Positions 18,154-27,754 of a DNA stretch of 64,000 bases are shown in pieces. The translations under genes and the position numbers were made by a program. The DNA is taken from assembly GCA_028824715.1 (NCBI GenBank), contig JAPPCV010000148.1:1-64000 (forward strand). Direction: 5' to 3'. How positions within the stretch are numbered: the stretch's first letter is position 1; the number at the start of each line of letters is the position of its first letter. Source of the DNA: Boseongicola sp. (GTDB lineage Bacteria > Pseudomonadota > Alphaproteobacteria > Rhodobacterales > Rhodobacteraceae). The notes under the pieces were generated by a model. The model worked only from the letters and a program-made list of their open reading frames with translations. It did no database searches and was not told the origin of the DNA.

Positions 18154-19734
18154 TCACTTCAGGCTGAAATACTTGAACTTGGCCGTGTCGTCCGGTGCAA
18201 CGATGGTCTGGATGTCGGACCTCATGCCCCAGTTCAGCACCTGGTGGTGGATCGGGACGTAGATCTGCTCATCCTGAACCGCCTGCCAGATCTCGGCGAT
18301 CATGCTGTTGCGTTTCGGCAAGTCGGTCTCGGAAGCGAGCGCCTCGATCTTGGCGTCGAGGCCGGAATTGCCGAAACGCGTGCCGTTCCACGAACCGTAT
18401 TTCTCGTCCCGAGAATGGACAAGGAAGTTGAAGATGTACTCGGAATCGTAGGTCGGGACGCCCCAGCCGAGCATGTAGAAGTCGGTTTCCAGCTTGTTGA
18501 TCAGCGGGAAGTGCTGGGCCTTTGGCAAGGCTTCCAGGGTCACCGTGACACCGATCTGCGCCAGCATCCCGACCGCCGCCTGGCAGATGGCCTCGTCGTT
18601 GATGTAACGGTCGTTGGGGCAGTTCAGCCGGATCGAGAACCCGTCTCCGTAGCCGGCCTCGGCCATGAGGGCCTTCGCGGCGGCGGCGTCGTGGTCCGGC
18701 ACCTGGTCGAGCGCGGTGGTCCAGCCGTTGACGAAGGGCGGCATGATGACCCCCGCTGGCTGAGACTGATCACGCATCACGACCTTCATTATGGCGTCGC
18801 GGTTGATCGCGATGTTGAATGCCCGTCGCACCCGGATGTCTGCGAACGGGTTCCTTCCGTCGACATTGTCCGTGGCCAGGTCGTCATCGCCGACATTCAT
18901 CCCGAAGAAGATAACGCGGTTCTGCGGCGCGGTTCGCACGTCAAGCCCATCGCTGGCGGCGACGCGCGACAGGTCTTGCACAGGCACGTCCTGGATGAAG
19001 TCAACCTCGCCGGAGAGGAGCGCAGCGACCCGGGTCGCTGCGTTCTGGATCGGCGTATAGACGATTTCCGTCACCTCCATCGGGAATTCGCCCTTGCCCC
19101 AGTAGTCCTCGTTGATCGTGAGCACGGTCTTGGTGTCGGGCTCGCGGCTCACGAGCTTGTAGGGACCGGTGCCGTTGGCGTTCTTTGCCGCGTAGGTGTC
19201 CTCGCCGCCCTCGTAGTCCTGCACCTTCACCGCGTTGTTCGCTTCGGCCCAGTCCTTGTCGATGATGAAGAGGTTGGTGAGGTTGGACGGCATGATCGGG
19301 TTCGGTCCGTTGGTGACGATCTCGAATTCGTACTTGCCGGGCGCGCGCACCTCCCTGACCGAGGCGAGAAGCTCCTTGTAGTCGCTGTCCGGCGTCATGG
19401 CGCGGTTGAACGAAAAGACCGCGTCCTCGCTGTCGAACTCCGCGCCGTCGTGGAAGCTCACGCCTTCTCGCAGGTTGAAGACCCAGACGTTCGGATCGCT
19501 TTCGGACGGGCCCCACTCGGTGGCCAATGCCGGCACGATCGCGCCGGTCATGTCCCGCATGACCAGCGGTTCCATGATCTGGTGCGCCAGCGCGGAAGTC
19601 GGGCCTTCGTTCTGCGCGTGCGGGTCGAGCGTCAGCGAGTCGCCTGCCCGTGCCCAGCGCAGCGCTTCGGCACTTGCTCCCAGCGAAGATGCAGCAAGCA
19701 ACGCCGCTGCAATTGTCAGACATTTGGTCTGCAT
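18154..19734 (-). CDS. ABC transporter substrate-binding protein, family 5 (array copy 1)
   Basis: This 526-residue periplasmic binding protein of the dipeptide/oligopeptide type has a signal peptide cleaved near LGASAEALRWARAG. The motifs are DSLTLDPHAQNEGPTSAL, LREGVSFHDGAEFDSEDAVFSF, NGTGPYKLV and CPNDRYINDEAICQAAVGMLAQ. It ends in DDTAKFKYFSLK. Most residues are identical to the copy at 21.2-22.7 kb, so they are recent paralogues. No permease or ATPase gene is beside it, so it must use a transporter encoded elsewhere, possibly the one at 10-14 kb. The start is preceded by GGAGGACA. Confidence 0.94.
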   Translation of the reverse strand: MQTKCLTIAAALLAASSLGASAEALRWARAGDSLTLDPHAQNEGPTSALAHQIMEPLVMRDMTGAIVPALATEWGPSESDPNVWVFNLREGVSFHDGAEFDSEDAVFSFNRAMTPDSDYKELLASVREVRAPGKYEFEIVTNGPNPIMPSNLTNLFIIDKDWAEANNAVKVQDYEGGEDTYAAKNANGTGPYKLVSREPDTKTVLTINEDYWGKGEFPMEVTEIVYTPIQNAATRVAALLSGEVDFIQDVPVQDLSRVAASDGLDVRTAPQNRVIFFGMNVGDDDLATDNVDGRNPFADIRVRRAFNIAINRDAIMKVVMRDQSQPAGVIMPPFVNGWTTALDQVPDHDAAAAKALMAEAGYGDGFSIRLNCPNDRYINDEAICQAAVGMLAQIGVTVTLEALPKAQHFPLINKLETDFYMLGWGVPTYDSEYIFNFLVHSRDEKYGSWNGTRFGNSGLDAKIEALASETDLPKRNSMIAEIWQAVQDEQIYVPIHHQVLNWGMRSDIQTIVAPDDTAKFKYFSLK

Positions 19735-19822
19735 GATCTGTCCTCCCTGTTTGACAGGCTGAAGTAATGGCCATGCGCAGGGATTTGCAATGGGGCAATT
19801 TCCGCATGTGTGGGACCACGTT

Positions 19823-19838
19823 CAGAGGCTGAAGGCGG
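19823..19838 (+). repeat. Second copy of the 16-bp binding-protein flank
   Basis: Exact repeat of 18110-18125, placed 24 bases from the relic gene end as the first copy is placed 28 bases from the intact gene end. Confidence 0.7.
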
Positions 19839-19861
19839 TGTCCGCGACCTTGGGGTCACGT

Positions 19862-19932
19862 TGACGTCAGTCGAAGCCCTAGTGGTCTAGGCAGTCCGTG
19901 CCGTCGGACGCCAAGACGGTCTGGACGTTCGA
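19862..19932 (-). pseudogene. Relic 3' end of a third binding-protein gene
   Basis: This stretch aligns without gaps to the last ~70 bases of the binding-protein gene ending at 21168. GTCAGTCGAAGC, covering the stop codon, is identical, and a later 35-base segment (from GTGCCGTCGGACGC) matches at 28 positions, while the 20 bases between are scrambled. Upstream, a minus-strand frame with RLNDLPSNA may be a trace of the conserved RLNCPND segment. It shows that a third paralogue once stood between the two intact ones and was deleted. Confidence 0.7.
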
Positions 19933-20210
19933 ATTGGGACTTGCATGCATTGCTGGGCAGATCGTTCAGCCGTAATTCGTTCCGCGTCCTTCCCTGCAAC
20001 CCGGCGACATCTGATGAATGAGCATCCTCGCACGCTCCGGGACGGCCGATTTCCAATCTGGCCGACACGACCTCGCGGTGGAGAATGTTCGGTGTCGCGT
20101 CGATCTGGGCTGCGCATGCTTGCGTCCTGACGCTCCTAAGTCAGCCATGCGTGCGAATCTCACTTTAGTCCGCTTCCGGCTTGAATTGCGCCTTGCGCGA
20201 TTCTCGAGGA

Positions 20211-20678
20211 TCATGACGACGGACATCCTTCCCGTTGCACAACTTCTTCCGGGGTCACGACAGCGACGCCCAACGCGCGAAAGTGCTTGATGTTGCGCGT
20301 TATGACAACCAGATCATGGAAATCTGCGACCCCGGCCACCAGGGCGTCGGCCATGCCGGGGCCGTGTCCCGTCGCTAACGCCCGCGCCTCGGCATTCCCG
20401 GAGGCTTCGGCTATGGAGACGTCAAGTTCGAGAACCCTGTCGGCATATCCTGCACGAAGTCCCGCTAGCCAGGCGTGAAGTGCAGACGCCTTTGTCGTCG
20501 CACCCTTGTGCTCGAGCAATGCAATTCCTTTCCGGATTTCGTGGATTGCGACCACGGAAAGGAACAAGCGGCCTTCTCGATCCCTCTGCTCCAGCCAGTC
20601 GGCGAACTTTCCGCCCTCGCCTCGCAGCGGCCTCGCCAGCAACGAAACAACATCCGTGTCGAGAAGAAAGCCCTTCAC
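20211..20678 (-). CDS. vapC: PIN-domain toxin, VapC/FitB family
   Basis: The 155-residue protein carries the PIN nuclease motifs: LLDTDVVSLL near the N-terminus with the first catalytic Asp, a conserved Glu in the VVAIHEIRKGI segment, MADALVAGVADFHDLVVITRN with further acidic residues, and a C-terminal FRALGVAVVTPEE strand typical of the FitB subgroup. VapC toxins cleave RNA, often tRNA. The ATG overlaps the antitoxin stop in ATGA, so the two are co-translated. The pair sits inside the binding-protein tandem array, next to the relic copy. Confidence 0.92.
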   Translation of the reverse strand: MKGFLLDTDVVSLLARPLRGEGGKFADWLEQRDREGRLFLSVVAIHEIRKGIALLEHKGATTKASALHAWLAGLRAGYADRVLELDVSIAEASGNAEARALATGHGPGMADALVAGVADFHDLVVITRNIKHFRALGVAVVTPEEVVQREGCPSS

Positions 20679-20923
20679 AGATCAATGCTCCGGGACGGTG
20701 TCCGGTTGCGCGTGAGTTTCTCGCCGGGAAACTCCTTGAGATAGGACACGAAGCCGCTCCGTTCACGCAATTGGGACTGCCGAGCCAGTTCGGCCGCCTC
20801 AAGCGAGACCACGGCGGCGACCGGCTTGCCATGGCGCGTGATCGTCATGATCTTCCCCTTGATTGCCTCGTCGACCACGTTCGAGAATCCCGTCTTCGCG
20901 TCCCTTAGGCTGATCTCTGGCAT
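20675..20923 (-). CDS. vapB: Phd/YefM-type antitoxin
   Basis: This 82-residue protein begins MPEISLRDAKTGFSNVVDEA, followed by KGKIMTITRHGKPVAAVVSLEAAE, the Phd/YefM fold that binds DNA and represses its own operon. Its C-terminal region (ERSGFVSYLKEFPGEKLTR) would wrap around and block the PIN toxin encoded directly after it. It is the first gene of the pair, in the usual antitoxin-toxin order. The region upstream is relatively AT-rich for this genome and should hold the autoregulated promoter. Confidence 0.92.
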   Translation of the reverse strand: MPEISLRDAKTGFSNVVDEAIKGKIMTITRHGKPVAAVVSLEAAELARQSQLRERSGFVSYLKEFPGEKLTRNRTPSRSIDL

Positions 20924-21167
20924 TTCTCGTTCGCTCCATTGTGGTCATTTGTGACCAGAATAAGGAACGGAAGAGTAGCGTCAACCGGTTTGTGAAATCG
21001 ACGCGGTTTCACCTTTCGGCGATGCAGCGGGTGATCGCGACACGACCATGTCACGCCTGTGGATACGGCTGCGCTGGAAGGCACTCGACCGGACAACCGA
21101 GTTGTCGGATCACGTCCGGAGCGTTGCTCAAGGAGGTTGCTGCGCCGCTCCAAAGGTCATCATGGCG

Positions 21168-22748
21168 TCAGTCGAAGCTGAAATACTTGAACTTGGCCGT
21201 GTCGTCGGACGCAACGATGGTCTGGATGTCGGACCTCATGCCCCAGTTCAGCACCTGGTGGTGGACCGGGACGTAGATCTGTTCGTCCTGAACCGCCTGC
21301 CATATCTCGGCAATCATGCGATCGCGCTTGGCCAGGTCGATCTCGGTTGCAAGCGCCTCGATCTTCGCGTCGAGACCGGCGTCACTGAAGCGCGTACCGT
21401 TCCATGATCCGTACTTTTCGTCTCGTGAATGAACCAGGAAATTGAAGATGTGCTCGGAATCGTAGGTCTGCACGCCCCAGCCAAGCAGGTAGAAGTCGGT
21501 CTCCAGGTTGTTGATCAGCGGGAAGTGCTGAGCCTTTGGCAGCGCCTCCAAGGCAACCGCGATTCCGATCTGCGCCAGCATCCCGACCGCCGCCTGGCAG
21601 ATGGACTCGTCGTTGACGTAGCGGTCGTTCGGGCAGTTGAGCCGGATGGAGAATCCGTCACCGTAGCCGGCCTCGGCCATAAGTGTCTTTGCGGTCGCGA
21701 TGTCAGGCACCGGCGCCTTGTCGAGCGCTTCCGTCCAGCCGTTGACGAAGGGTGGCATGATGACTCCCGTCGGCCGGGACTGGTCGCGCATCACGATCTT
21801 CTTGATGGCGTCCCGGTTGATCGCGATGTTGATTGCCTGCCGCACGCGGATGTCGGCAAAGGGGTTCCTTCCGTCGACATTGTCCGTGGCCAGGTCGTCA
21901 TCGCCGACATTCATCCCGAAGAAGATCACGCGATTCTGCAGGGCGGTCCGAACGTCAAGACCGTCGCTGCTCGCGACGCGTGGGATGTCCTGAACCGGGA
22001 CGTCCTGAATGAAGTCCACCTCGCCGGAGAGGAGCGCGGCGACGCGGGTGGCGCCGTTCATGATCGGCGTGTAGACGATTTCCGTCACCTCCATCGGGAA
22101 CTCGTCCCTGCCCCAGTAGTCATCGTAGATCGCGAGCACCGTCCTGGTGTCGGGTTCGCGGCTGACGAGCCTGTAGGGGCCGGTTCCGTTGGCGTTCCTG
22201 GCGGCGTAGGTGGTCTCGCCGCCCCCGTAGTCCTGCACCTTCACCGCGTTGTTCGCCTCGGCCCAGCTCTTGTCGAGGATGAAGATGTTGGTGAGGTTGG
22301 CCGGCATGATCGGGTTCGGTCCGTCGGTCACGATCTCGAACACGTGCCTTGCGGGCGTGCGCACCTCCCTGACCGAAGCGAGAAGCGTCTTGAAGTCGCT
22401 GTCCGGTGTCATGGCGCGGTTGAACGAGAAGGCCGCGTCCTCGCTGTCGAATTCCGCGCCGTCGTGGAACCTCACCCCCTCGCGCAGCTTGAAGACCCAG
22501 ACGTTCGGATCGCTTTCTGACGGACCCCATGCGGTTGCCAGTGCGGGCACGATCTTGCCGGTCATGTCACGGAGGACCAATGGCTCCATGATCTGGTGCG
22601 CCAGCGCGGAAGTCGGGCCTTCGTTCTGCGCATGCGGGTCGAGCGTCAGCGAGTCGCCCGCCCGCGCCCAGCGCAGCGTTTCGGCACCTGCTTCCAGCGC
22701 CGTCGCCGCCAGCAGTGCGGCGGCCATGGTCAGGCAATTGATCCGCAT
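21168..22748 (-). CDS. ABC transporter substrate-binding protein, family 5 (array copy 3)
   Basis: This 526-residue periplasmic binding protein has the same length and motif order as the copy at 18-20 kb: signal peptide ending near LEAGAETLRWARAG, DSLTLDPHAQNEG, LREGVRFHDGAEFDSEDAAFSF, CPNDRYVNDESICQAAVGML, and the C-terminus DDTAKFKYFSFD. Differences from the paralogue are scattered conservative changes, so both seem to be under selection. No transporter subunits lie beside it. The start MRINCLTM is chosen because the signal peptide starts there; a longer frame would add 15 unrelated residues. Confidence 0.94.
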   Translation of the reverse strand: MRINCLTMAAALLAATALEAGAETLRWARAGDSLTLDPHAQNEGPTSALAHQIMEPLVLRDMTGKIVPALATAWGPSESDPNVWVFKLREGVRFHDGAEFDSEDAAFSFNRAMTPDSDFKTLLASVREVRTPARHVFEIVTDGPNPIMPANLTNIFILDKSWAEANNAVKVQDYGGGETTYAARNANGTGPYRLVSREPDTRTVLAIYDDYWGRDEFPMEVTEIVYTPIMNGATRVAALLSGEVDFIQDVPVQDIPRVASSDGLDVRTALQNRVIFFGMNVGDDDLATDNVDGRNPFADIRVRQAINIAINRDAIKKIVMRDQSRPTGVIMPPFVNGWTEALDKAPVPDIATAKTLMAEAGYGDGFSIRLNCPNDRYVNDESICQAAVGMLAQIGIAVALEALPKAQHFPLINNLETDFYLLGWGVQTYDSEHIFNFLVHSRDEKYGSWNGTRFSDAGLDAKIEALATEIDLAKRDRMIAEIWQAVQDEQIYVPVHHQVLNWGMRSDIQTIVASDDTAKFKYFSFD

Positions 22749-22980
22749 GAGGAATTCTGTCCGGCCAACGGATTGATCAATAGGTCCACGCATGGAATTG
22801 GCAACAGGGATCTGGCTGCGGCGCGACGGGAATTCTGGCCATGCATGGCGCCCTCGAAACAGCCCGGCAAGCAGATTGCAGGAACTGTCCTGCTCGGCCC
22901 GATGACGGTCCGGCCTGCAGCGGCGGCATCGACTTTCGGTCTTGCAGACCTCCTGCGTCGTCAGCCATCGGATGCCCGGG

Positions 22981-23343
22981 CTATTCGCTGTTGTGTTCCC
23001 GGATCTTGTCGGCTGCGTCCTTGTCGTAGGAAACGCCCTTTTCGTCGAAGAGCTGGTCCAGTTCGCCCGAGAGGGTCATCTCGGTGACGATGTCGCAGCC
23101 GCCGACGAACTCGCCCTTGACGTAGAGCTGCGGAATCGTCGGCCAGTCCGAGTAGTCCTTGATGCCCTGCCGAATGTCTTCATCGGCGAGGACGTTCACG
23201 TCCCTGAACTCGACGCCCATGAAATTCAGAACGCCGGCCACGCGGCTCGAAAACCCGCATTGCGGCATCACTTTGGTGCCCTTCATGAACAGCACCACGT
23301 CATTGGCGTCGACGGTATCCTTGATCTGATCCTGCGCGGTCAT
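22981..23343 (-). CDS. grxD: Monothiol glutaredoxin, Grx4 family
   Basis: This 120-residue protein has the CGFS active site (MPQCGFSSRVAGVL), the glutathione-binding WPTIPQLYV segment and GGCDIVTEM near the C-terminus. It binds a [2Fe-2S] cluster with glutathione and passes Fe-S clusters on, working with BolA-type partners. It directly follows bolA in the same direction (105 bp apart). In alphaproteobacteria the usual order is purL-bolA-grxD; here purL is 7.3 kb away because of an inserted operon. Confidence 0.96.
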   Translation of the reverse strand: MTAQDQIKDTVDANDVVLFMKGTKVMPQCGFSSRVAGVLNFMGVEFRDVNVLADEDIRQGIKDYSDWPTIPQLYVKGEFVGGCDIVTEMTLSGELDQLFDEKGVSYDKDAADKIREHNSE

Positions 23344-23448
23344 GTCTGTCTCTCTGCGATCGCGGCCATGTTCCTGACAGATAGTCCGCGATTGCCCGAA
23401 TTGCAAAGAGTCCCAGGCGTCTTTCTGGATCACCGTCCAGGCAGCGGG

Positions 23449-23685
23449 CTATTCCGGGACCCTGGTGGTCAGTGCCAGCGCGTGCAACTCGCCGTCCGGC
23501 CCGTCCATACGGCCCTTCAGCGCGGCATAGACCGCGCGCTGTTGCTCGACACGATTCATGCCACGAAAGCTCTCGTCGATCACCATCGCCGACATGTGGA
23601 CGCCGTCATCGCCGCCGATCTGAATGGTGGCGTTCGGGAAGCGCTCTCGCAGGAGCGCCTCGATTTCGTGAGCCTGCATCGGCAT
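23449..23685 (-). CDS. bolA: BolA-family protein
   Basis: The 78-residue protein matches small BolA proteins: MPMQAHEIEALLRERFPNATIQIGGDD, then HMSAMVIDESFRGMNRVEQQRAVYAAL with the conserved FRGMNRVEQQR helix, and a C-terminal HALALTTRVPE. BolA proteins form cluster-bound complexes with monothiol glutaredoxins such as the one encoded next, and help iron-sulfur assembly or iron signalling. The start at the first ATG has GAGGGA nine bases upstream; an ATG two codons later is possible. Confidence 0.94.
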   Translation of the reverse strand: MPMQAHEIEALLRERFPNATIQIGGDDGVHMSAMVIDESFRGMNRVEQQRAVYAALKGRMDGPDGELHALALTTRVPE

Positions 23686-23968
23686 GGGTCGTTCCCTCGC
23701 AATGTCTGCCGCGAATCTAGGGTGCAAGAGCAGGCCCTGCAAGCTGCACGTCGCAATTTGGCTCGCGAGCTCTGCGGTCACTCCAACCGGCATCCGGGAA
23801 GCGGTGGCCAGGCCCTGGGGCCGTTGGCTTGCCGTCCGGGCGAACGGGATCATTGAGGTTCCGAGGCGTGCGCCGGGTTCAAAATTGGGTTTGCGTTTTC
23901 CCCACGCTAGCTTGAGACATACGCAGGTGATTCCGGAGACCTTCCGAAATTCTGCGGGGACCGACCAC

Positions 23969-26047
23969 GTGACTCCTGGCTCCATCAGACTCGGCGTTGA
24001 TATCGGCGGGACCTTTACCGACATTGTGCTGGAGCGCGATGTGGAGCAGTTCCTGGCCAAGGTCCTTACCACCTATGCGGCCCCCGAGGACGCGATCGTC
24101 GACGGCATGCACCAGGCGTGCGGCAAGGCGGGGATTCGGCCCGGTGACATCGGGCAGATCATTCATGGCACGACGCTGGCGACCAATGCCCTTATCGAAC
24201 GCAGGGGGGCAAAGACGGCGCTGATCACGACGGAGGGATTTCGTGACGTCATCGAAATGCGCACCGAATCGCGGTTCGAACAATATGACCTGAACCTGAT
24301 TCTGCCCGAGCCTCTTGCGCCCCGGCAGATGAGGTTCACCGTTCGAGAACGCGTGAGTGCGGGAGGTGACGTGCTGGTCGCACCGGACAGGGGCGAAGTC
24401 GAGGCCACGGTTGACCGGATCGCCGAGGCCGGCTTCGAGAGCGTCGCCGTCGGGTTCATCCACTCCTATGCCAACGATGCGCACGAGGTGATGGTGCGAG
24501 AGGTCCTGGCCGAACGGATGCCGGATGCCATGGTGTCGCTTTCGTCCGAGGTCAGCCCGCAGATGCGCGAATACGAGCGTTTCAACACCGTGCTGGCAAA
24601 CGCCTACATCAAGCCGCTCATGCATTCCTATCTCAGCCGCCTCGAAGACCGTCTCACGGCAGAAGGCGTGGGCTGCGACATCTTCCTGATGCACTCTGGC
24701 GGCGGGATCATCTCGTTGGAGAATGCCGCCGAGTTTCCCGTTCGCCTGGTCGAATCCGGACCCGCTGGCGGAGCGGTCTATGCGGCTCATGTCGCGGCAC
24801 GCCAGGGAATCGGGAAGGTGCTGAGCTTCGACATGGGCGGGACAACCGCAAAGATCTGTCTCATCAAGGACCAGACCCCGCGGACATCCCGCGTCTTCGA
24901 GGTGGCCCGAACCTACCGGTTCAAGAAGGGCTCGGGCATGCCGATCTCGATCCCCGTGATCGACATGGTCGAGATCGGGGCCGGAGGCGGCAGCCTCGCC
25001 CGAGTGGATGCAATGCGACAGATCCGGGTCGGGCCGGAAAGCGCCGGCTCGGAACCGGGACCGGCGTGCTACGGCCGCGGCGGCGAGCGTCCCGGCGTGA
25101 CGGACGCGGATCTGGTGCTGGGCAGGATCGATCCGGACAACTTTGCCGGCGGATCAATCAAGCTTCGGCCCGGCCTTTCGGAAACGGCCCTCGCGACCCA
25201 TGTGGGCGACGCGCTTGACATGGCGCTGGACGAGGCCGCCCTCTGCGTGTCGGAAGTCGTGGACGAAAGCATGGCGAACGCGGCACGTGTCCACGCCGTG
25301 GAGAACGGCGAAGACCTGAGCGAGTACACGATGATCGCATTCGGCGGCGCCGCACCGCTGCATGCCGGACGGGTAGCCGGGAAACTTGGCATTGCGCGGC
25401 TGATCGTGCCGCCCGCAGCAAGCGTCGGCTCGGCGATCGGGTTCCTGCGCGCGCCGTTCAGCTTCGAGGCCAACCGTTCAATCTACATGAGGCTCTCGGA
25501 TTTCGATCCGGCGCGGGGCAAGGAACTGTTTGCCGAACTGGAGAAGGACGCGACCGGCTTCGTCCGGACCTGCGATGCGGAAAGCGAGATCGTCTCCGAA
25601 TTCAAGGTCTACATGCGATACTCGGGGCAGGGCTGGGAGATCCCGGTCCAGATGTCCCAGGAGCAGGCAAGAGAGCCGGATGCGGAGACATTCCTGAATC
25701 GGTTCGAGGATGACTACACGAGACTCTTCGGGCGGCCTGTCGCGGGCCTGGACGTGGAAATCACGGTCTGGTCCGTCAAGGCGTCGACGCCTGCGGAAGC
25801 GGTGGAGCCGGTGCGCCAGATGCCGGCCGAGAGGAAGGCAAGGGACTCGGGAAGGCGTCGAATCGTCGATCCCGCGAGTGGGCGGCACCTGGATGCCGTC
25901 ACGGTCGACAGGAGTTCCATGTCGCCCGGGGAGCATGTCGTCGGGCCCGCGGCCGTCACCGAGGGCGAGACGACGATCATCGTGCCGGTCGGCAGCAGGG
26001 CGATCTGCCAGCCCGACGGTTGCATCGACATCCAGGTGAGGGGGTAG
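23969..26047 (+). CDS. hyuA: Hydantoinase/oxoprolinase subunit A (HyuA family)
   Basis: This 692-residue ATP-grasp-unrelated ATPase of the acetate/hydantoin kinase fold has the N-terminal phosphate motif RLGVDIGGTFTDIVL, HGTTLATNALIERRGAKTALITT, VESGPAGGAVYAAHVA and the second phosphate motif LSFDMGGTTAKICLI. It continues with GEVEVGAGGGS-like VEIGAGGGSLARVDA and GPGPACYGRGG-like GSEPGPACYGRGG. Family members open cyclic amides (5-oxoproline, hydantoins, caprolactam) or carboxylate ketones using ATP, with subunit B. The GTG start is chosen because similarity begins immediately; upstream in-frame codons are not conserved-looking. First gene of a five-gene operon with tight junctions. Confidence 0.93.
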   Translation: MTPGSIRLGVDIGGTFTDIVLERDVEQFLAKVLTTYAAPEDAIVDGMHQACGKAGIRPGDIGQIIHGTTLATNALIERRGAKTALITTEGFRDVIEMRTESRFEQYDLNLILPEPLAPRQMRFTVRERVSAGGDVLVAPDRGEVEATVDRIAEAGFESVAVGFIHSYANDAHEVMVREVLAERMPDAMVSLSSEVSPQMREYERFNTVLANAYIKPLMHSYLSRLEDRLTAEGVGCDIFLMHSGGGIISLENAAEFPVRLVESGPAGGAVYAAHVAARQGIGKVLSFDMGGTTAKICLIKDQTPRTSRVFEVARTYRFKKGSGMPISIPVIDMVEIGAGGGSLARVDAMRQIRVGPESAGSEPGPACYGRGGERPGVTDADLVLGRIDPDNFAGGSIKLRPGLSETALATHVGDALDMALDEAALCVSEVVDESMANAARVHAVENGEDLSEYTMIAFGGAAPLHAGRVAGKLGIARLIVPPAASVGSAIGFLRAPFSFEANRSIYMRLSDFDPARGKELFAELEKDATGFVRTCDAESEIVSEFKVYMRYSGQGWEIPVQMSQEQAREPDAETFLNRFEDDYTRLFGRPVAGLDVEITVWSVKASTPAEAVEPVRQMPAERKARDSGRRRIVDPASGRHLDAVTVDRSSMSPGEHVVGPAAVTEGETTIIVPVGSRAICQPDGCIDIQVRG

Positions 26048-26050
26048 TTC

Positions 26051-27754
26051 ATGAAACCCTCGAACGTCTCCTTCCAGGTGATGTGGAACCGCCTGATCTC
26101 TGTGGTCGAGGAACAGGCGCAGGCCCTGGTTCGCACGGCCTTTTCCACGAGTGTCCGCGAGGCCGGAGACCTGTCGGCGGGCGTTTACGATGCGCAGGGC
26201 CGGATGCTCGCCCAGGCCGTGACCGGGACGCCGGGCCATGTGAACGCCATGGCGGATGCGGTGGCGCATTTCATCCGAAGGATCGGGCGGCAGGACATTT
26301 TCGAGGGCGACATCTACATCACCAACGATCCCTGGGAGGGCACCGGACACCTGCATGACATCACCATGGTGACGCCGTCCTTTCACGACGGTGTGCTCGT
26401 GGGCTTCCTCGCCTGCACGGCCCATATCGTCGACATCGGAGGGCGGGGCTTCGGTGCCGATGCCCACAGCGTGTACGAGGAAGGCCTGTACATCCCGATC
26501 ATGAAGTTCGCGGCGCGCGGCGAGGTGGACGAAACGCTCCTGCACATCGTGCGTGGCAACGTGCGAGAACCGGACCAGCTGATCGGGGACATGTATGCGC
26601 TCGCCACCTGCAACGAGATCGGGCATCGTCGCCTCTCGGACATGATGGACGAGTTCCGGCTCGAGTCCCTGGAAGGCATCGCCGGCTTCATTCTGGAAAA
26701 CTCGCACCGCGCAACCGTCGAGAGGATTGCCGCGCTGCCCCGAAAGGAGGCCAGCGACTCGATGACGGTGGACGGCTTCGACACCCCGATCACCCTCGCG
26801 GTCAGGCTGTCAGTCAAGAGCGACCGGATCCTGGTGGATTTCGAGGGCACGAGCGGCATCGACAAGAAGGGCATCAACTGCCCGTTCGTCTATGCAAAGG
26901 CATATGCCTGCTATGCTCTCAAGTGCGCAATTGCGCCGGACATCCCCAACAACCATGCATCGCTTGAACCGTTCGAGGTGGTGGCGCCGGAGGGCACGAT
27001 CGTGAACGCCGTGCATCCAGCCCCCGTCGCGCTGCGGCACATCATAGGGCATTTCGTTCCCGACGCCGTCTATGGCGCCCTGGACAAGATCCTGCCCGGC
27101 GTCGTTCCCGCCGAAGGAGCCGGCTGCCTTTGCAATTTCCAGCTTTCGCTGCGGCCAAGCCCGGAAGCGCCCGCCTCGGGCGCCGCTCGGCGTGCTGAGG
27201 TGCTGACATTCAATTCGGGTGGTTCGGGAGCGCGCCCGGAACATGACGGGTTGAATGCCACCGCCTTTCCATCCGGCGTCATGACCATGCCCGTCGAGGC
27301 GACCGAGCACACCGGTCCCGTGATCATCTGGCGGAAGGAGCTTCGTCCCGATTCCGGCGGGGCCGGTCGACAGCGGGGCGGCCTTGGCCAGTACATGGAA
27401 ATCGGTGCGGCACGGGGCCACGAATTCGACTTCCAAGCCATGTTCGATCGGATCCGTCATCCGGCGCGCGGCCGCAGCGGAGGTCAGCCTGGCGCGCCGA
27501 CGACGATTGCGCGAGACGACGGCACTCCGATGCGCGGCAAGGGCAAGCAGTTCGTTCCAGACGGCCGCAAGGTGATGCTGGCATTCCCGGGAGGCGGCGG
27601 ATACGGCGAGCCTGCGGAAAGGGATTCAGCGCTCGTGAGGCGCGACCTTGCGCGAGGGTACATATCCGCCGAGACCGCCGCGCGTGACTACGGCCTTTCG
27701 GCTGAGGACATTCGGGCGGTCGAAGAGGCTGCGCGCAAAGGGGAGGCCTTCTGA
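26051..27754 (+). CDS. hyuB: Hydantoinase/oxoprolinase subunit B (HyuB family)
   Basis: The 567-residue protein is a full-length HyuB: it starts QVMWNRLISVVEEQAQALVRTAFSTSVREAGDLSAGVYD, then DIYITNDPWEGTGHLHDITMVTP, AHIVDIGG, DFEGTSGIDKKGINCPF, and a Gly-rich C-terminal region with RQRGGLGQYMEIG. It carries the metal-binding and substrate part of the two-subunit ring-opening enzyme (or carboxylase) and acts with HyuA, encoded four bases upstream. Its stop touches the ATG of the next gene. Substrate is not predictable from the sequence. Confidence 0.94.
   Translation: MKPSNVSFQVMWNRLISVVEEQAQALVRTAFSTSVREAGDLSAGVYDAQGRMLAQAVTGTPGHVNAMADAVAHFIRRIGRQDIFEGDIYITNDPWEGTGHLHDITMVTPSFHDGVLVGFLACTAHIVDIGGRGFGADAHSVYEEGLYIPIMKFAARGEVDETLLHIVRGNVREPDQLIGDMYALATCNEIGHRRLSDMMDEFRLESLEGIAGFILENSHRATVERIAALPRKEASDSMTVDGFDTPITLAVRLSVKSDRILVDFEGTSGIDKKGINCPFVYAKAYACYALKCAIAPDIPNNHASLEPFEVVAPEGTIVNAVHPAPVALRHIIGHFVPDAVYGALDKILPGVVPAEGAGCLCNFQLSLRPSPEAPASGAARRAEVLTFNSGGSGARPEHDGLNATAFPSGVMTMPVEATEHTGPVIIWRKELRPDSGGAGRQRGGLGQYMEIGAARGHEFDFQAMFDRIRHPARGRSGGQPGAPTTIARDDGTPMRGKGKQFVPDGRKVMLAFPGGGGYGEPAERDSALVRRDLARGYISAETAARDYGLSAEDIRAVEEAARKGEAF

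Noticed and set aside
17929-19767. Plus-strand open frame of ~610 codons
   Set aside because: Antisense to the binding-protein gene; the same antisense frame recurs opposite the paralogue, as expected for a shadow.
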